In this document: positions 1 through 8,657 of the stretch, in pieces
Position numbering within the stretch: position 1 is the stretch's first letter
Layout: each line of letters opens with the position of its first letter
Source: Fusicatenibacter sp.
GTDB lineage: Bacteria; Bacillota; Clostridia; Lachnospirales; Lachnospiraceae
Assembly: GCA_017887445.1 (NCBI GenBank)
Contig: JAGHIA010000101.1
Span: forward strand, 1 to 43,111
Length of the DNA stretch: 43,111 nucleotides
Direction of reading: 5' to 3'
Made by a program: the position numbers and the translations under genes
Notes under the pieces: model-generated
Told to the model about the DNA's origin: nothing
The model's input: only the letters and a program-made list of their open reading frames with translations
The model's database searches: none

Positions 1-391
1 CAAAAGCACCCTCCACGGCTCATCTCATTCCCATCCGCCATCACCCACCACCCATCGCCCAAAAGGCAGCCAGGAAGCGGGGGAGGACGCGGGCGGCGGG
101 CGGGGGAGAATGCAGGAATTCAGTGCTTGCGACTACAGGCGGACAGAGGCAGGGGCGGGTGTCCGCGGAGCGCAAAACGGACGACACCAAACCACCCTCA
201 CAAAAAAACGCCCGTTTTGCGAGCCACGGACACCCGCCCCTGCCTCTGTCCGAATGTCGGAGTGAGCACGAATCCTGCATTCTCCCCCGCCCGCCGCCCG
301 CGTCCTCCCCCGCTTCCTGGCTGCCTTTTGGGCGATGGGTGGTGGGTGATGGCGGATGGGAATGAGATGAGCCGTGGAGGGTGCTTTTGGC
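1..391. repeat. Giant inverted repeat 1 (long hairpin), left edge at window start
   Basis: Positions 1-117 are the near-perfect reverse complement of 273-389 (paired positions sum to 390). After a poorly matched stretch (118-140 against 252-272) pairing resumes with 141-180 against 212-251 (sum 392), leaving a loop of about 31 nt (181-211). The whole would fold into a rod of roughly 160 bp. I see no credible gene in it: the open frames here mirror each other on the two strands and have no ribosome binding sites. It may begin before base 1. Function unknown; it could be a structured RNA, a DNA cruciform, or the footprint of a palindromic element. Confidence 0.9.
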
Positions 392-399
392 GGGGGTAT

Positions 400-687
400 T
401 TTTTTGGAGGTGTTGGGGAAATATTGTGACTATTATTGCAGAAAGCCATTTTCGAACAAGCTTTAGCAAGCAGAAAATCAAATAACTGAGTTGTCACTTA
501 TCGCTATCCCGCGAGGTGTTTTTGCATATTGTGAAAGGTAAAACTGATAGGAACTTTCCAACTGGATGAATAATTATTACTGATATAAGGTGGGGCGTAG
601 TGATGATTGCTTTTTGGGGGATTGTATTTTATACTGGTAGCGTAGTAAATTTGGATCTGTGAATGGTGGACAGGGGGTTTGAGGTGG
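400..687. other. Intergenic region upstream of uxaA
   Basis: No gene is visible. It holds a partial copy of the extended family-A repeat at about 494-535 (shares the cccgcgaggtgtttttgc block with 3960-3980 and with the reverse complement of the 10320-10345 region) and the candidate uxaA promoter at 607-635. Confidence 0.6.
607..635 (+). promoter_or_regulatory. Candidate sigma-A promoter of uxaA
   Basis: TTGCTT at 607-612 and TATACT at 630-635 are separated by exactly 17 bp. The predicted transcript would start near 642, about 45 nt before the uxaA start codon. Similarity to the consensus is partial at the -35 box. Confidence 0.5.
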
Positions 688-2220
688 ATGTTGAAGAAGT
701 TTATGAGGATCCATCCGGCGGATTCGGTGGCGGTGGCGTTGGTGCCGCTGGCGGCGGGGGATGTGCTGGATGTGGATGGGACTCGGATTGTGCTTCTGGA
801 GGATATTCCTCAGGGGCATAAGTTTGCGTTGGTAGCGCTTCCTGCTGGAGCGCGGGTGGTGAAGTATGGTTCTCCTATTGGGATTTTGACGGATCCGGTG
901 GTACCGGGCGCTTGGGTTCATGTGCATAATCTGAAATCGGGGCTTGGGGAGATTCTTTCGTATTCTTATAGAAATGTTTCGGGTTTCAGGGAGGGTTCTG
1001 ACACGGAGTGGGGAAAAGTATTGGAGGAAGATTCCGCAAAAGTTTCGGGTGGGTTCTGTTTTCAGGGTTACCGCAGGGACGACGGGAAGGTGGGGATCCG
1101 CAATGAGATCTGGATCCTTCCTACGGTCGGCTGTGTCAGTCATGTGGCGAAGGCGTTGGAGAGGGATGGACAGGCTCTGGTGGGCGGTTCGCTGGAGGCG
1201 GTCTGCGCGTTTTCTCATCCTTATGGCTGTTCGCAGATGGGGGACGACCAGGAGTTTACGCGCAGGATTCTTGCGGACCTTGTCTGTCATCCCAACGCGG
1301 GCGGTGTGCTGGTTCTTGGTCTTGGGTGTGAGAACAGTTCTGTGGAGGTGCTGAAGGAGTATATTGGGCCGTATGATGAGCGGCGGGTGAAGTTTCTTGT
1401 GTGCCAGGAGGCGGAGGATGAACTGGCCGAGGGACGAAGGCTTCTGGAGGAGCTGGCGGCGTATGTCTCTGGCTTTCACAGGGAGGCTGTGGACTGCAGG
1501 GAGCTTGTGGTGGGGCTGAAATGCGGCGGGTCGGATGGTCTGTCGGGAATCACGGCAAATCCCACGGTCGGGGTGTTCTCCGATCTGCTCACGGCAGCCG
1601 GCGGTACGACGATCCTCACGGAGGTGCCGGAAATGTTCGGGGCGGAGACGCTGCTGATGGATCGTTGTGAGAATGAGGAGCTGTTTCATAAAACCGTCGC
1701 GCTGATCAATGATTTCAAGCAGTATTTTACCAGCCATCATCAGACCATCTACGAAAATCCTTCGCCGGGAAATAAGCTAGGCGGGATTTCCACGCTGGAG
1801 GACAAAGCTTTGGGCTGTACCCAGAAATCAGGGACTTCTCCGGTGCGAGGGGTTCTTGCCTACGGAGAGCGGGTGACGGCGCGGGGACTGAATCTTCTCA
1901 GCGCCCCGGGCAACGATCTGGTTTCTTCCACGGCGCTTGCCGCTGCGGGAGCGCATCTGATCTTGTTTACCACCGGCCGCGGAACACCGTTTGCGGCTCC
2001 GGTTCCCACTGTAAAGCTGTCCAGCAATTCTCAACTTTTTCAAAAGAAGAAACTCTGGATGGATTTCGACTGCGGCGTTCTCACCTCCGGCGGCAGTCCT
2101 GAGCAGCTGGGACGCCGGTTGTTTGACTTTGTCCTTTCGGTGGCCTCCGGCGCTCAGGTCAAAGCAGAGAAAGCCGGGTATCATGATATGGCGATTTTCA
2201 AGCAAGGCGTCACGTTATAA
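688..2220 (+). CDS. uxaA: Altronate dehydratase (UxaA)
   Basis: Dehydrates D-altronate to 2-keto-3-deoxygluconate in the isomerase pathway of galacturonate/glucuronate breakdown; cytoplasmic. The 510-residue protein has an N-terminal SAF-like domain (residues ~1-100, beginning MLKKFMRIHPADSV, the usual UxaA start) and the large UxaA core, opened by the family's GYRRDDGKVGIRNE...PTVGC block at ~127-151. Length fits the full-size family. I chose ATG 688 because AGGGGG at 672-677 is well spaced; an in-frame TTG at 679 and ATG at 706 are alternatives. The next gene on the same strand is uxaB, 172 nt downstream across a repeat, so the two probably form one hexuronate operon. No uxaC, kdgK or kdgA gene is in the window, so the remaining steps must be encoded elsewhere. 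Confidence 0.92.
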   Translation: MLKKFMRIHPADSVAVALVPLAAGDVLDVDGTRIVLLEDIPQGHKFALVALPAGARVVKYGSPIGILTDPVVPGAWVHVHNLKSGLGEILSYSYRNVSGFREGSDTEWGKVLEEDSAKVSGGFCFQGYRRDDGKVGIRNEIWILPTVGCVSHVAKALERDGQALVGGSLEAVCAFSHPYGCSQMGDDQEFTRRILADLVCHPNAGGVLVLGLGCENSSVEVLKEYIGPYDERRVKFLVCQEAEDELAEGRRLLEELAAYVSGFHREAVDCRELVVGLKCGGSDGLSGITANPTVGVFSDLLTAAGGTTILTEVPEMFGAETLLMDRCENEELFHKTVALINDFKQYFTSHHQTIYENPSPGNKLGGISTLEDKALGCTQKSGTSPVRGVLAYGERVTARGLNLLSAPGNDLVSSTALAAAGAHLILFTTGRGTPFAAPVPTVKLSSNSQLFQKKKLWMDFDCGVLTSGGSPEQLGRRLFDFVLSVASGAQVKAEKAGYHDMAIFKQGVTL

Positions 2221-2392
2221 ATTTTGCAAAAACAGTAACCGTTCAGCCATGTCTGTGCATTTACTGCACAGACCATATGAAAGCATAGCGCCTGCGGGCA
2301 TCCTGCCCATCGCGAAGCGGTTTTCAATGGCCGGATGCCGTAACGATTCAGCTGGCTGAATAGTTACTAATATTCCGGGAAAGGAGAATGAT
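2221..2392. other. uxaA-uxaB spacer with palindromic repeats
   Basis: No gene. Contains a short hairpin (ctgtgca...tgcacag, near 2252-2272) and a complete family-A palindrome at 2340-2367. It also carries the uxaB ribosome binding site GGAG at 2383-2386. Confidence 0.6.
2340..2367. repeat. Family-A palindrome, copy 1
   Basis: A 28-nt imperfect palindrome of the pattern GTAAC-N2-TTCAGC-N2-GCTGAA-N2-GTTAC. It lies between uxaA and uxaB and could act as an mRNA hairpin between the two cistrons. Confidence 0.8.
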
Positions 2393-3898
2393 TTGATCAT
2401 GAAAAGGCTGAATTATCAGACGTTAAAAGAACTGGGGTACGGCGGCTATCTTCTGAAAAATGCTCCGGAGCGGGTGCTTCAGTTTGGAGAAGGAAATTTT
2501 CTGCGCGCCTTCGCGGACTGTTTTATCGATCTGCTGAACGAAAAGGCGGATTTCAACGGAAAGGTGGTGCTCGTGCAGCCTAACGCAAGGGCGTCCTCAC
2601 AGGGTCTGACCGACGCGTTCCGCCAGCAGGAGGGCCTTTACACTCTCTATCTGCGTGGGATGGAACATGGGCAGAAGGTCAGCGAAAAGCGCGTGATCTC
2701 CTGCGTCAGCCGCTGTCTCAATATGTACCGGGATTATGAGGCGGTAATGGACTGCGCCAAAAATCCTGCCCTCCGTTTTATTATCTGCAACACCACGGAG
2801 GCAGGCATCGTGTACCGTCCGGACTGCCGGTTTGAGGATGCGCCGCCGTCTTCCTATCCTGCCAAGCTCACACAGTTTCTGTACCGCCGGTTTCAGGCCT
2901 TCGGCTCCGAGCCGGGAAAGGGATTCGTGCTGCTGCCCTGTGAGCTGATCGACGACAATGGCGCCGCGCTGAAGGACTGCGTGCAAAGATACGCCTCCCA
3001 GTGGCAGCTGGGCGGGGAATTCTTGCGCTGGCTGGACCGAGAAAACCTGTTCTGTTCCACGCTGGTGGACCGCATCGTTACCGGATATCCGTCCGCGGAG
3101 GCGGAGGCGCTGGCCGCGGAAAACGGGTATGAAGACCGCCTGATGGACACCGGAGAACCCTTCGCCTCCTGGGTCATCGAGGGACCGCAGGAGCTGTCGA
3201 AAGAACTGCCTTTTGACAAAGCCGGACTTCCGGTGCTTTTTACGGACGATCACAGACCCTATAAAGAGCGGAAGGTGCGTATTCTCAACGGCGCCCATAC
3301 CTCCATGGTGCTGGGCGCGTTTCTGGCCGGGAAAAATATTGTGCGGGAATGTATGGAGGATGACACCATCCGCAGGTTTCTGCACCGGACCATGTTCGAG
3401 GAAATCCTCCCGACGCTTTCCCTGCCCAGGGAGGAATGCGCGGCGTTTGCCGAGGCTGTCGCCGAGCGTTTCCGGAATCCGTTTATCGACCACGCCCTTC
3501 TGTCCATCTCCCTGAATTCCACTTCCAAGTGGAAGACGCGGGTGCTGCCCTCTCTGGACGGCTATCAGAAGCTTTACGGCCAGCTTCCGGCGTGCATCAC
3601 CGCTTCCTTCGCTTTTTACCTTGCGTTTTACCGGGGCACAGAGCTGACCGGAGCGGGCCTTCTGGCAAGACGGCCCGGCGGGGACGTTTATACAATCTCG
3701 GACGACCGGGAAATCCTGGAATTTTATTTCGCCCACCGGGAGGATTCCACCGGTGAACTGGTACACGCGGTGTGCGCCAATGTCTCTTTCTGGGGCAGGG
3801 ATCTGACACAGATTCCCGGGTTTGAGGACCAGGTGTGCCGGCTTTTGGAGGCTGTCCAAAACGACGGCCCATTGGCTGTCATGCGGTGCCTGCTGTGA
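2393..3898 (+). CDS. uxaB: Tagaturonate reductase (UxaB), altronate oxidoreductase
   Basis: NADH-linked reduction of D-tagaturonate to D-altronate, the step before UxaA. The ~501-residue protein belongs to the long-chain mannitol dehydrogenase family: N-terminal nucleotide-binding segment with QFGEGNFLRAF at ~30-40, and the catalytic K-x4-N-x2-H motif (K294, N299, H302) in KVRILNGAH. The TTG at 2393 is 6 nt from GGAG (2383-2386) and is preferred; ATG at 2399 (spacing 12) is the alternative and changes only two residues. Gene order uxaA-uxaB on one strand supports a hexuronate operon. Confidence 0.9.
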   Translation: MIMKRLNYQTLKELGYGGYLLKNAPERVLQFGEGNFLRAFADCFIDLLNEKADFNGKVVLVQPNARASSQGLTDAFRQQEGLYTLYLRGMEHGQKVSEKRVISCVSRCLNMYRDYEAVMDCAKNPALRFIICNTTEAGIVYRPDCRFEDAPPSSYPAKLTQFLYRRFQAFGSEPGKGFVLLPCELIDDNGAALKDCVQRYASQWQLGGEFLRWLDRENLFCSTLVDRIVTGYPSAEAEALAAENGYEDRLMDTGEPFASWVIEGPQELSKELPFDKAGLPVLFTDDHRPYKERKVRILNGAHTSMVLGAFLAGKNIVRECMEDDTIRRFLHRTMFEEILPTLSLPREECAAFAEAVAERFRNPFIDHALLSISLNSTSKWKTRVLPSLDGYQKLYGQLPACITASFAFYLAFYRGTELTGAGLLARRPGGDVYTISDDREILEFYFAHREDSTGELVHAVCANVSFWGRDLTQIPGFEDQVCRLLEAVQNDGPLAVMRCLL

Positions 3899-4101
3899 CC
3901 ATTCGTAACCGTTCGTAACTATTCAACTGTACTCAAAAGCAACCGTTCTGTCTGTCACTATTCCGCGAGGCGTTTTTGCGAAGAATGAGCGAAAATCCCC
4001 AGTCGTGCAGAGTGAAACTGCATGAAATGCAGTTTCTGCGCATCGCAAAGCGTGTAATCGTTCAGCGGCGCTGAACTGTTGCAGTCAAAGGAGAAAATGC
4101 C
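3899..4101. repeat. Extended family-A repeat between uxaB and hisA
   Basis: About 3943-4081 matches, in reverse orientation, the 10215-10375 region over roughly 130 nt. It includes the hairpin built on gaaactgcat/atgcagtttc (about 4013-4037) and ends in a family-A palindrome at 4053-4081. Upstream, 3900-3930 carries a degenerate palindrome. No gene is visible. The block looks like a dispersed REP/MITE-type element rather than part of either gene. Confidence 0.75.
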
Positions 4102-4887
4102 ATGAAGTTTCGTCCATGTATCGATATCCATAACGGAAAAGTAAAACAGATCGTAGGAGGAAGCCTGCGGGACACCCAAGACCAGGCGGTAGAAAATTTT
4201 GTCTCAAAACAGGACGCCGCTTTCTTCGCGGAATTTTACCGCAGCCGCGGCATCGACGGAGGACATGTGATTCTGTTGAACGCCAAGAAATCCGTGTTCT
4301 ACGATCAGACAAAAACTCAGGCGCTGGAGGCGCTGGCCGCTTTCCCCGGCGGTCTTCAGGCCGGCGGCGGGATCACGTCCGAAAACGCCGCGGAATTTCT
4401 GGATGCGGGAGCCAGCCATGTGATCGTGACCTCCTACGTTTTCAATGGCGGACAGATTTCTTATGAGAATCTGGAAAAGATCGAGCGGGAAGTGGGTAAG
4501 GAACGCCTGACACTGGACCTTAGCTGCCGGAAACGGCTGGGCGAGTATTACATTGTCACCAACCGCTGGCAGACGTATACAGATGTCCCCCTGACCCTCC
4601 CACTCCTTCAGGAACTGTCCTCCCACTGTGATGAATTTCTCATCCACGCGGTGGATGTGGAGGGAAAGGCCCGCGGCATTGAAGTCCCGCTGGTCCGGCT
4701 GCTGGCGGAGCTGGAAGATGTTCCTGTCACCTACGCGGGCGGCGTGGGAAGCTTTCAGGACCTCGAACAGCTGAAAACCGAAGGGAAGGGCAAGATTGAC
4801 GTGACCATCGGCAGCGCCCTGGACCTTTTCGGCGGAAACATGGCGCTGGACCAGGTGTTGGAAAGACTTCGCGGCAATAAAAGCTGA
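4102..4887 (+). CDS. hisA: Phosphoribosylformimino-AICAR ribotide isomerase, eukaryotic (HIS6) type
   Basis: Amadori isomerase of histidine biosynthesis (ProFAR to PRFAR), a single TIM barrel. The 261-residue protein has the two catalytic aspartates of the family (D8 in CIDIHNG, D185 in HAVDVEGKARG), phosphate-binding GG loops (QAGGGI at ~86-91 and YAGGVGS at ~211-217) and a DVTIGSALD end. The NRWQTYTD stretch (~154-161) and the overall wording follow the yeast/plant HIS6 subfamily rather than ordinary bacterial HisA. The start at 4102 has AGGAG 8 nt upstream. No other his gene is in the window, so it is an orphan locus. An isofunctional HisA elsewhere cannot be excluded. Confidence 0.88.
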   Translation: MKFRPCIDIHNGKVKQIVGGSLRDTQDQAVENFVSKQDAAFFAEFYRSRGIDGGHVILLNAKKSVFYDQTKTQALEALAAFPGGLQAGGGITSENAAEFLDAGASHVIVTSYVFNGGQISYENLEKIEREVGKERLTLDLSCRKRLGEYYIVTNRWQTYTDVPLTLPLLQELSSHCDEFLIHAVDVEGKARGIEVPLVRLLAELEDVPVTYAGGVGSFQDLEQLKTEGKGKIDVTIGSALDLFGGNMALDQVLERLRGNKS

Positions 4888-4914
4888 CAGAAAGGCCAAG
4901 AACTTTTTTCGCTT

Positions 4915-5005
4915 CAGAGTGTGTTTGAAAATCCTGATTTCGAGGCAAATTCCACGCAAAGTGGGGCGTGCAGATTGCAGGAATAAATTTTCAAACACGC
5001 TCTAC
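4915..5005. repeat. Family-B MITE-like element, complete copy
   Basis: About 90 bp with terminal inverted repeats: AGAGTGTGTTTGAAAAT at the left end and ATTTTCAAACACGCTCT at the right. The interior (ccacgcaaagtggggcgtgc block, then gattgcaggaat) recurs at 30592-30680 and 42988 onward in the opposite orientation. There is no coding capacity. It sits between the convergent ends of hisA and the 5009-6469 regulator. Confidence 0.82.
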
Positions 5006-5008
5006 TCC

Positions 5009-6469
5009 TCATTGCTGTATCTCTGCCAGCAATGTTCTCACATACTCCACCGTCTCCTCATAGTCACAGCAAAACTCATTCTGCTCCAATGACTCAAAGA
5101 AATCGAGAAACGCTTCCCCGATACTGCTTTCCCTCAGCGTCAGACAGAGAAAGGAATCGTCGGGCATCAGAAATCCGAGAAACAACGAGTAATCGGAAAA
5201 TACTTCCAGATGAACGTTTGTATTTGCCAGCGTCTCCTCCCGCAACATTTTGCAGTTCTGATTGCCAAGCTGCGTCTGAAGAAAATGCTGCAGCGATCTG
5301 CTCCGCTGCTCACAGGTTGCAGGAATCTGATGATAGGAGTAAAGTCCCGGAAATTTTCCGGTCTCCACAAACTGTCTCAGCCCGCCTGCAGTGAAAAAGT
5401 TTTTATAGTCTGTGTCCGATGAAAACATTGCTTCTGCCTGTCCTGCTATGGACACGCCAATCTCAAAAAGATTCTCGGCAGGTTTGCCGTCGCTTTGCGC
5501 CGTCGGCGGATAAAGCGCTTCCAACAATTCCAATCCATACGTCATAAGCGAAATGCACGGGTGTGGCTCCAGGGTGTAGCGTGGAGAAATATTCCGGGTA
5601 TTCAGATCAAAATAAATCTCCGCGATTTCCTTTGCCGTATTGATATTATGAAACAAGCAGGTGGAGTTTTTAAAGAACTGCTGAAGCTGTCCGCGCGCTT
5701 TTTCTACCAAGTCCTTATCATCAACAGCCGTACACGAAGAAAAGTCGGAGCTTACCAGAAAAAGCCGTCTGCCCGTCATGAAATAATACGGAAACACCTG
5801 AAAGCGAAGGTCCTCCCCGCCCGTAGTATTGTAATAGTAATATGGCCGATACTGCTCCATGCCAGAGCGCGTGATTTTCAGAGCACATTGAAACACTTCC
5901 AGGTTATGAATACAGTTGGCAAAAACCTGCGGGTTCTGAAGCAATGGGAACAGATGAAACAGGCGGAACTGCCTTTTCTGCTCATCTTCCAGCTGACACA
6001 GCGTATGGAGCAGCAAACGATTTTCCGGCGGGAAATTGGTATAACAGATTTCGTCAGTACCGCCGCCCAAAAACATATGAAGAAAATCCATAAACTGTCT
6101 TTCCACCGTTGTGGAAAAACCTGATGGTGTGTATCTGGAGCCCTCAGCGGCGCTGACCGTAAGCATATCGTCAGCTTTCGGATCCTGAGCCGCGCATAGA
6201 TACTGCAGCAGTTCCCGGATATATTTGAAATTCGCGTATTTCTTCCCGCATTTTTCCAATCGGTATAAATCTAACAGCTGTTCCCGTTCCATGGGATTAA
6301 TGCGCAGCGCCTCGCAAAACTGCCTGACAAAGGACAGCTCCGGCAGCCGTTTTCCCGTTACCATGCGCTGCAAAGAGGTACGTTCCAGTCCGGAAAGTAT
6401 GGAAAGCTGATATACGCTGGTCCCGGTCACCTGCAGATATTCTTTACATTTTTCGCTGAACTGAGACAT
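5009..6469 (-). CDS. XRE-type helix-turn-helix protein with large uncharacterised C-terminal region
   Basis: A 486-residue protein whose first ~65 residues form a helix-turn-helix of the XRE/Cro type (VYQLSILSGLERTSLQRMVTGKRLP). The remaining ~420 residues have no motif I can name; they lack obvious membrane segments or catalytic signatures and may be a ligand-sensing domain. The ATG at 6469 has AGAGGAGG 9 nt upstream and a good promoter at 6503-6531. It is divergent from the glycosyltransferase gene at 6786, which makes that gene a plausible target (inference). Similar long XRE proteins are frequent in Lachnospiraceae, but I know of no established function. Confidence 0.75.
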   Translation of the reverse strand: MSQFSEKCKEYLQVTGTSVYQLSILSGLERTSLQRMVTGKRLPELSFVRQFCEALRINPMEREQLLDLYRLEKCGKKYANFKYIRELLQYLCAAQDPKADDMLTVSAAEGSRYTPSGFSTTVERQFMDFLHMFLGGGTDEICYTNFPPENRLLLHTLCQLEDEQKRQFRLFHLFPLLQNPQVFANCIHNLEVFQCALKITRSGMEQYRPYYYYNTTGGEDLRFQVFPYYFMTGRRLFLVSSDFSSCTAVDDKDLVEKARGQLQQFFKNSTCLFHNINTAKEIAEIYFDLNTRNISPRYTLEPHPCISLMTYGLELLEALYPPTAQSDGKPAENLFEIGVSIAGQAEAMFSSDTDYKNFFTAGGLRQFVETGKFPGLYSYHQIPATCEQRSRSLQHFLQTQLGNQNCKMLREETLANTNVHLEVFSDYSLFLGFLMPDDSFLCLTLRESSIGEAFLDFFESLEQNEFCCDYEETVEYVRTLLAEIQQ

Positions 6470-6502
6470 GGCAAAATTCCTCCTCTTTGGGATATTGTCT
6501 AT

Positions 6503-6531
6503 ATTATAGAGGAATAAGAAAAATACGACAA
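6503..6531 (-). promoter_or_regulatory. Sigma-A promoter of the XRE-type regulator
   Basis: On the minus strand TTGTCG (6526-6531) and a perfect TATAAT (6503-6508) are separated by 17 bp, about 35 nt upstream of the ATG at 6469. Confidence 0.75.
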
Positions 6532-6785
6532 GTAAAAATCCGAAATTTTCTGCCTTTCGCTCAGTATAAACGTACTATTTTCTCGCTTTCGTGCCAGCAA
6601 AAAAAAATCTCTCCAAAGTCTCAAAGAAAACCAAACCCCAAGCACAAAAGGCCGCACATATTGTTTCCCACGTCTCCCTGCGGGATAATAAATTAGAGTG
6701 TGTTTTGCCGTCTCCGTTTTCACATGCCGGACATCAAATAAAAAAATGCCGGCACAATAATCTGACTGTGGAGTAATATACAAAA
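6532..6785. other. Divergent intergenic region
   Basis: No gene apparent. AT-rich; near 6725-6755 a short inverted repeat (tgccgg...ccggca) precedes the glycosyltransferase start. The +-strand promoter for 6786 is not clear to me. Confidence 0.4.
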
Positions 6786-8657
6786 ATGAAAAATCTATTT
6801 GAAAAAGTCCTTCTATTTATTTCTGGTGCAGCCTTCTTTTGCTTGAATATGGCGCCTGATATGGCATCAATGCTTTTTAATGTGATCATGATTTTGCTGC
6901 TGCTTTTTTTCTTTCTGAAATTTCGCAGTTATATACCACGTTTGAACACTTGTCTCCATGCAAAATACTGCATTCCGGCGGCTGCCCTGTGTGTAATTAT
7001 GGCTTTCTTGTTTTACATGAGATGGACCGCGCAGTCAGAAAGCGTGTTTGGAGCTCTCACTTCACCCATGAAAGCGCTTTTTCTTTTTGTATGTTTGTCG
7101 GGTATTGCCTTTGCTTTCGTTTTTGTATCATACATCCTGAACTGCATACACAATAGAAAAAATTTATTTCCTGCGGCAGTTGTTTCATCCGATTGGATTC
7201 ACAAATCATGTCTATTACTTGCGGCAGTCGGCATACTCTCTCAGATTTCCGCCTCGGTGAATCTTGATATTTGGGCTGACGAATCGTTCTCATTATCTAT
7301 GATCATGCACAGCTATCCTGAGATTGTCGCTCTGACCGCAGCAGACGTTCACCCTCCGTTATACTACTTTATTTTGAAATTTTTTGTTGATATTGTTCAC
7401 AGTGCTGCACCTGCCATCCCAGTGATCTATCTGGCTAAGATTGCATCTGCAATTCCTTTTTGGCTGATCCTCGTTTTACTCTTTACAAAAGTCCGCAAAA
7501 ACAAAGGTGAATATGCCGCAGATATCAGTGCGGTATGTCTTATGGGCGCTCCTTTTTTAGCGCCTTACGCAGTTGAGATCAGGATGTACAGCTGGGCGCT
7601 ATTTTTTGTCTTTGCTGCGTATCTGGCATTTTGCGATATAGTAGAAACTGAAAAATTCAAACATTGGGCGGCCTTCGTTGCCTTCAGTCTGGCAGCTGCA
7701 TATACCCATTATTTTTCATGTGTAGCGGTGGCGCTTCTGCACCTGGCACTGTTAGTTTATTATCTGAAGATGAACAGAAAAAAATTAAAGCATTGGCTAT
7801 TTGCCGCGTTAGTGACTGCGGCAGGATACCTGCCATGGCTCTTTGTATTTATAAAGCAGGCAACAGCCGTAAGCCAGGAGTATTGGATATCCGCTATCAC
7901 TCCCTCTACGATTCTATCCTACGCCATCGCTGTCACCGACAATGTACTTCTGTTGATCGTATGTATTGTGGCATTTTGGTTTCTATTCACCAGAACACGC
8001 AAGGAGCATATGACCAATCTTGATACGATCGAGGCATTGACCGCATTTTTTATTCCTATAGGAACGGTATTTGTGGGGGTTCTGGCTTCCGTATTGATCC
8101 GCCCGGTTTTTATCATCCGCTATATAGTACCGGGATTAATGTGTTTGTGGTTTGGAGTCGTATATGCAACTGTATTAAAAAGAAATGAAACGCTCAAATT
8201 CCTTCTTTGGATCATGCTGGGTCTATTCTGCTTTTCCAATATTATGTCTTTTACCTATAATCAGACAAAACGCGCCATAAAAGCCAAAGAAGCAGCAGAC
8301 TTCTTAAGTTCAAACGAAAATGCCATATTAATCACTACAAATTCCCTTGTATTGGTCGCTGCCGCGGGAATGTGCAGTAATACCTGTTACCTGTATACTG
8401 GCACAGAAGAAAATGCAACCTACAGCGAACCTTTAAATCCTTTGATATTTTCCGCATGCGGATTTCAACGGATTGGAGAAATCGACTCCCTTTCCGACTC
8501 CAAAAAGCTGTTCCAATCCGGAGCAAAAATTTATTGCCTGGATACGGGTGATGACTTTATCGAACAATTTGTTTATGAAAACGGAGCCAAATGCAAGTAT
8601 ATCGGAAATTATTTAATACAAGACGAAGTGGGGGTTTATGAAATCATCAGACGCTGA
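6786..8657 (+). CDS. GT39/ArnT-like membrane glycosyltransferase
   Basis: A 623-residue polytopic membrane protein with about a dozen hydrophobic segments. Family marks are the acidic D165-E166 pair in NLDIWADESFS and the later D188-VHPPLYY motif, arranged as in C-type (GT-C) glycosyltransferases of the GT39/GT83 group, which use polyprenyl-phosphate sugars on the outer face of the membrane. The last ~130 residues form a soluble domain. The start ATG 6786 has only a weak, distant GGAG. It may glycosylate a cell-surface polymer or protein; the acceptor cannot be told from sequence. Its stop codon abuts the stop of the convergent MATE gene with no gap. Confidence 0.75.
   Translation: MKNLFEKVLLFISGAAFFCLNMAPDMASMLFNVIMILLLLFFFLKFRSYIPRLNTCLHAKYCIPAAALCVIMAFLFYMRWTAQSESVFGALTSPMKALFLFVCLSGIAFAFVFVSYILNCIHNRKNLFPAAVVSSDWIHKSCLLLAAVGILSQISASVNLDIWADESFSLSMIMHSYPEIVALTAADVHPPLYYFILKFFVDIVHSAAPAIPVIYLAKIASAIPFWLILVLLFTKVRKNKGEYAADISAVCLMGAPFLAPYAVEIRMYSWALFFVFAAYLAFCDIVETEKFKHWAAFVAFSLAAAYTHYFSCVAVALLHLALLVYYLKMNRKKLKHWLFAALVTAAGYLPWLFVFIKQATAVSQEYWISAITPSTILSYAIAVTDNVLLLIVCIVAFWFLFTRTRKEHMTNLDTIEALTAFFIPIGTVFVGVLASVLIRPVFIIRYIVPGLMCLWFGVVYATVLKRNETLKFLLWIMLGLFCFSNIMSFTYNQTKRAIKAKEAADFLSSNENAILITTNSLVLVAAAGMCSNTCYLYTGTEENATYSEPLNPLIFSACGFQRIGEIDSLSDSKKLFQSGAKIYCLDTGDDFIEQFVYENGAKCKYIGNYLIQDEVGVYEIIRR

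Noticed and set aside
41-497. Several overlapping open frames on both strands (80-146 codons)
   Set aside because: They mirror each other across the giant palindrome, consist of Pro/Arg/His-rich low-complexity peptide and have no ribosome binding site.
577-1740. A 387-codon open frame on the minus strand
   Set aside because: It is antisense to uxaA, rich in Arg/His/Pro as expected for a shadow frame, and has no family signature.
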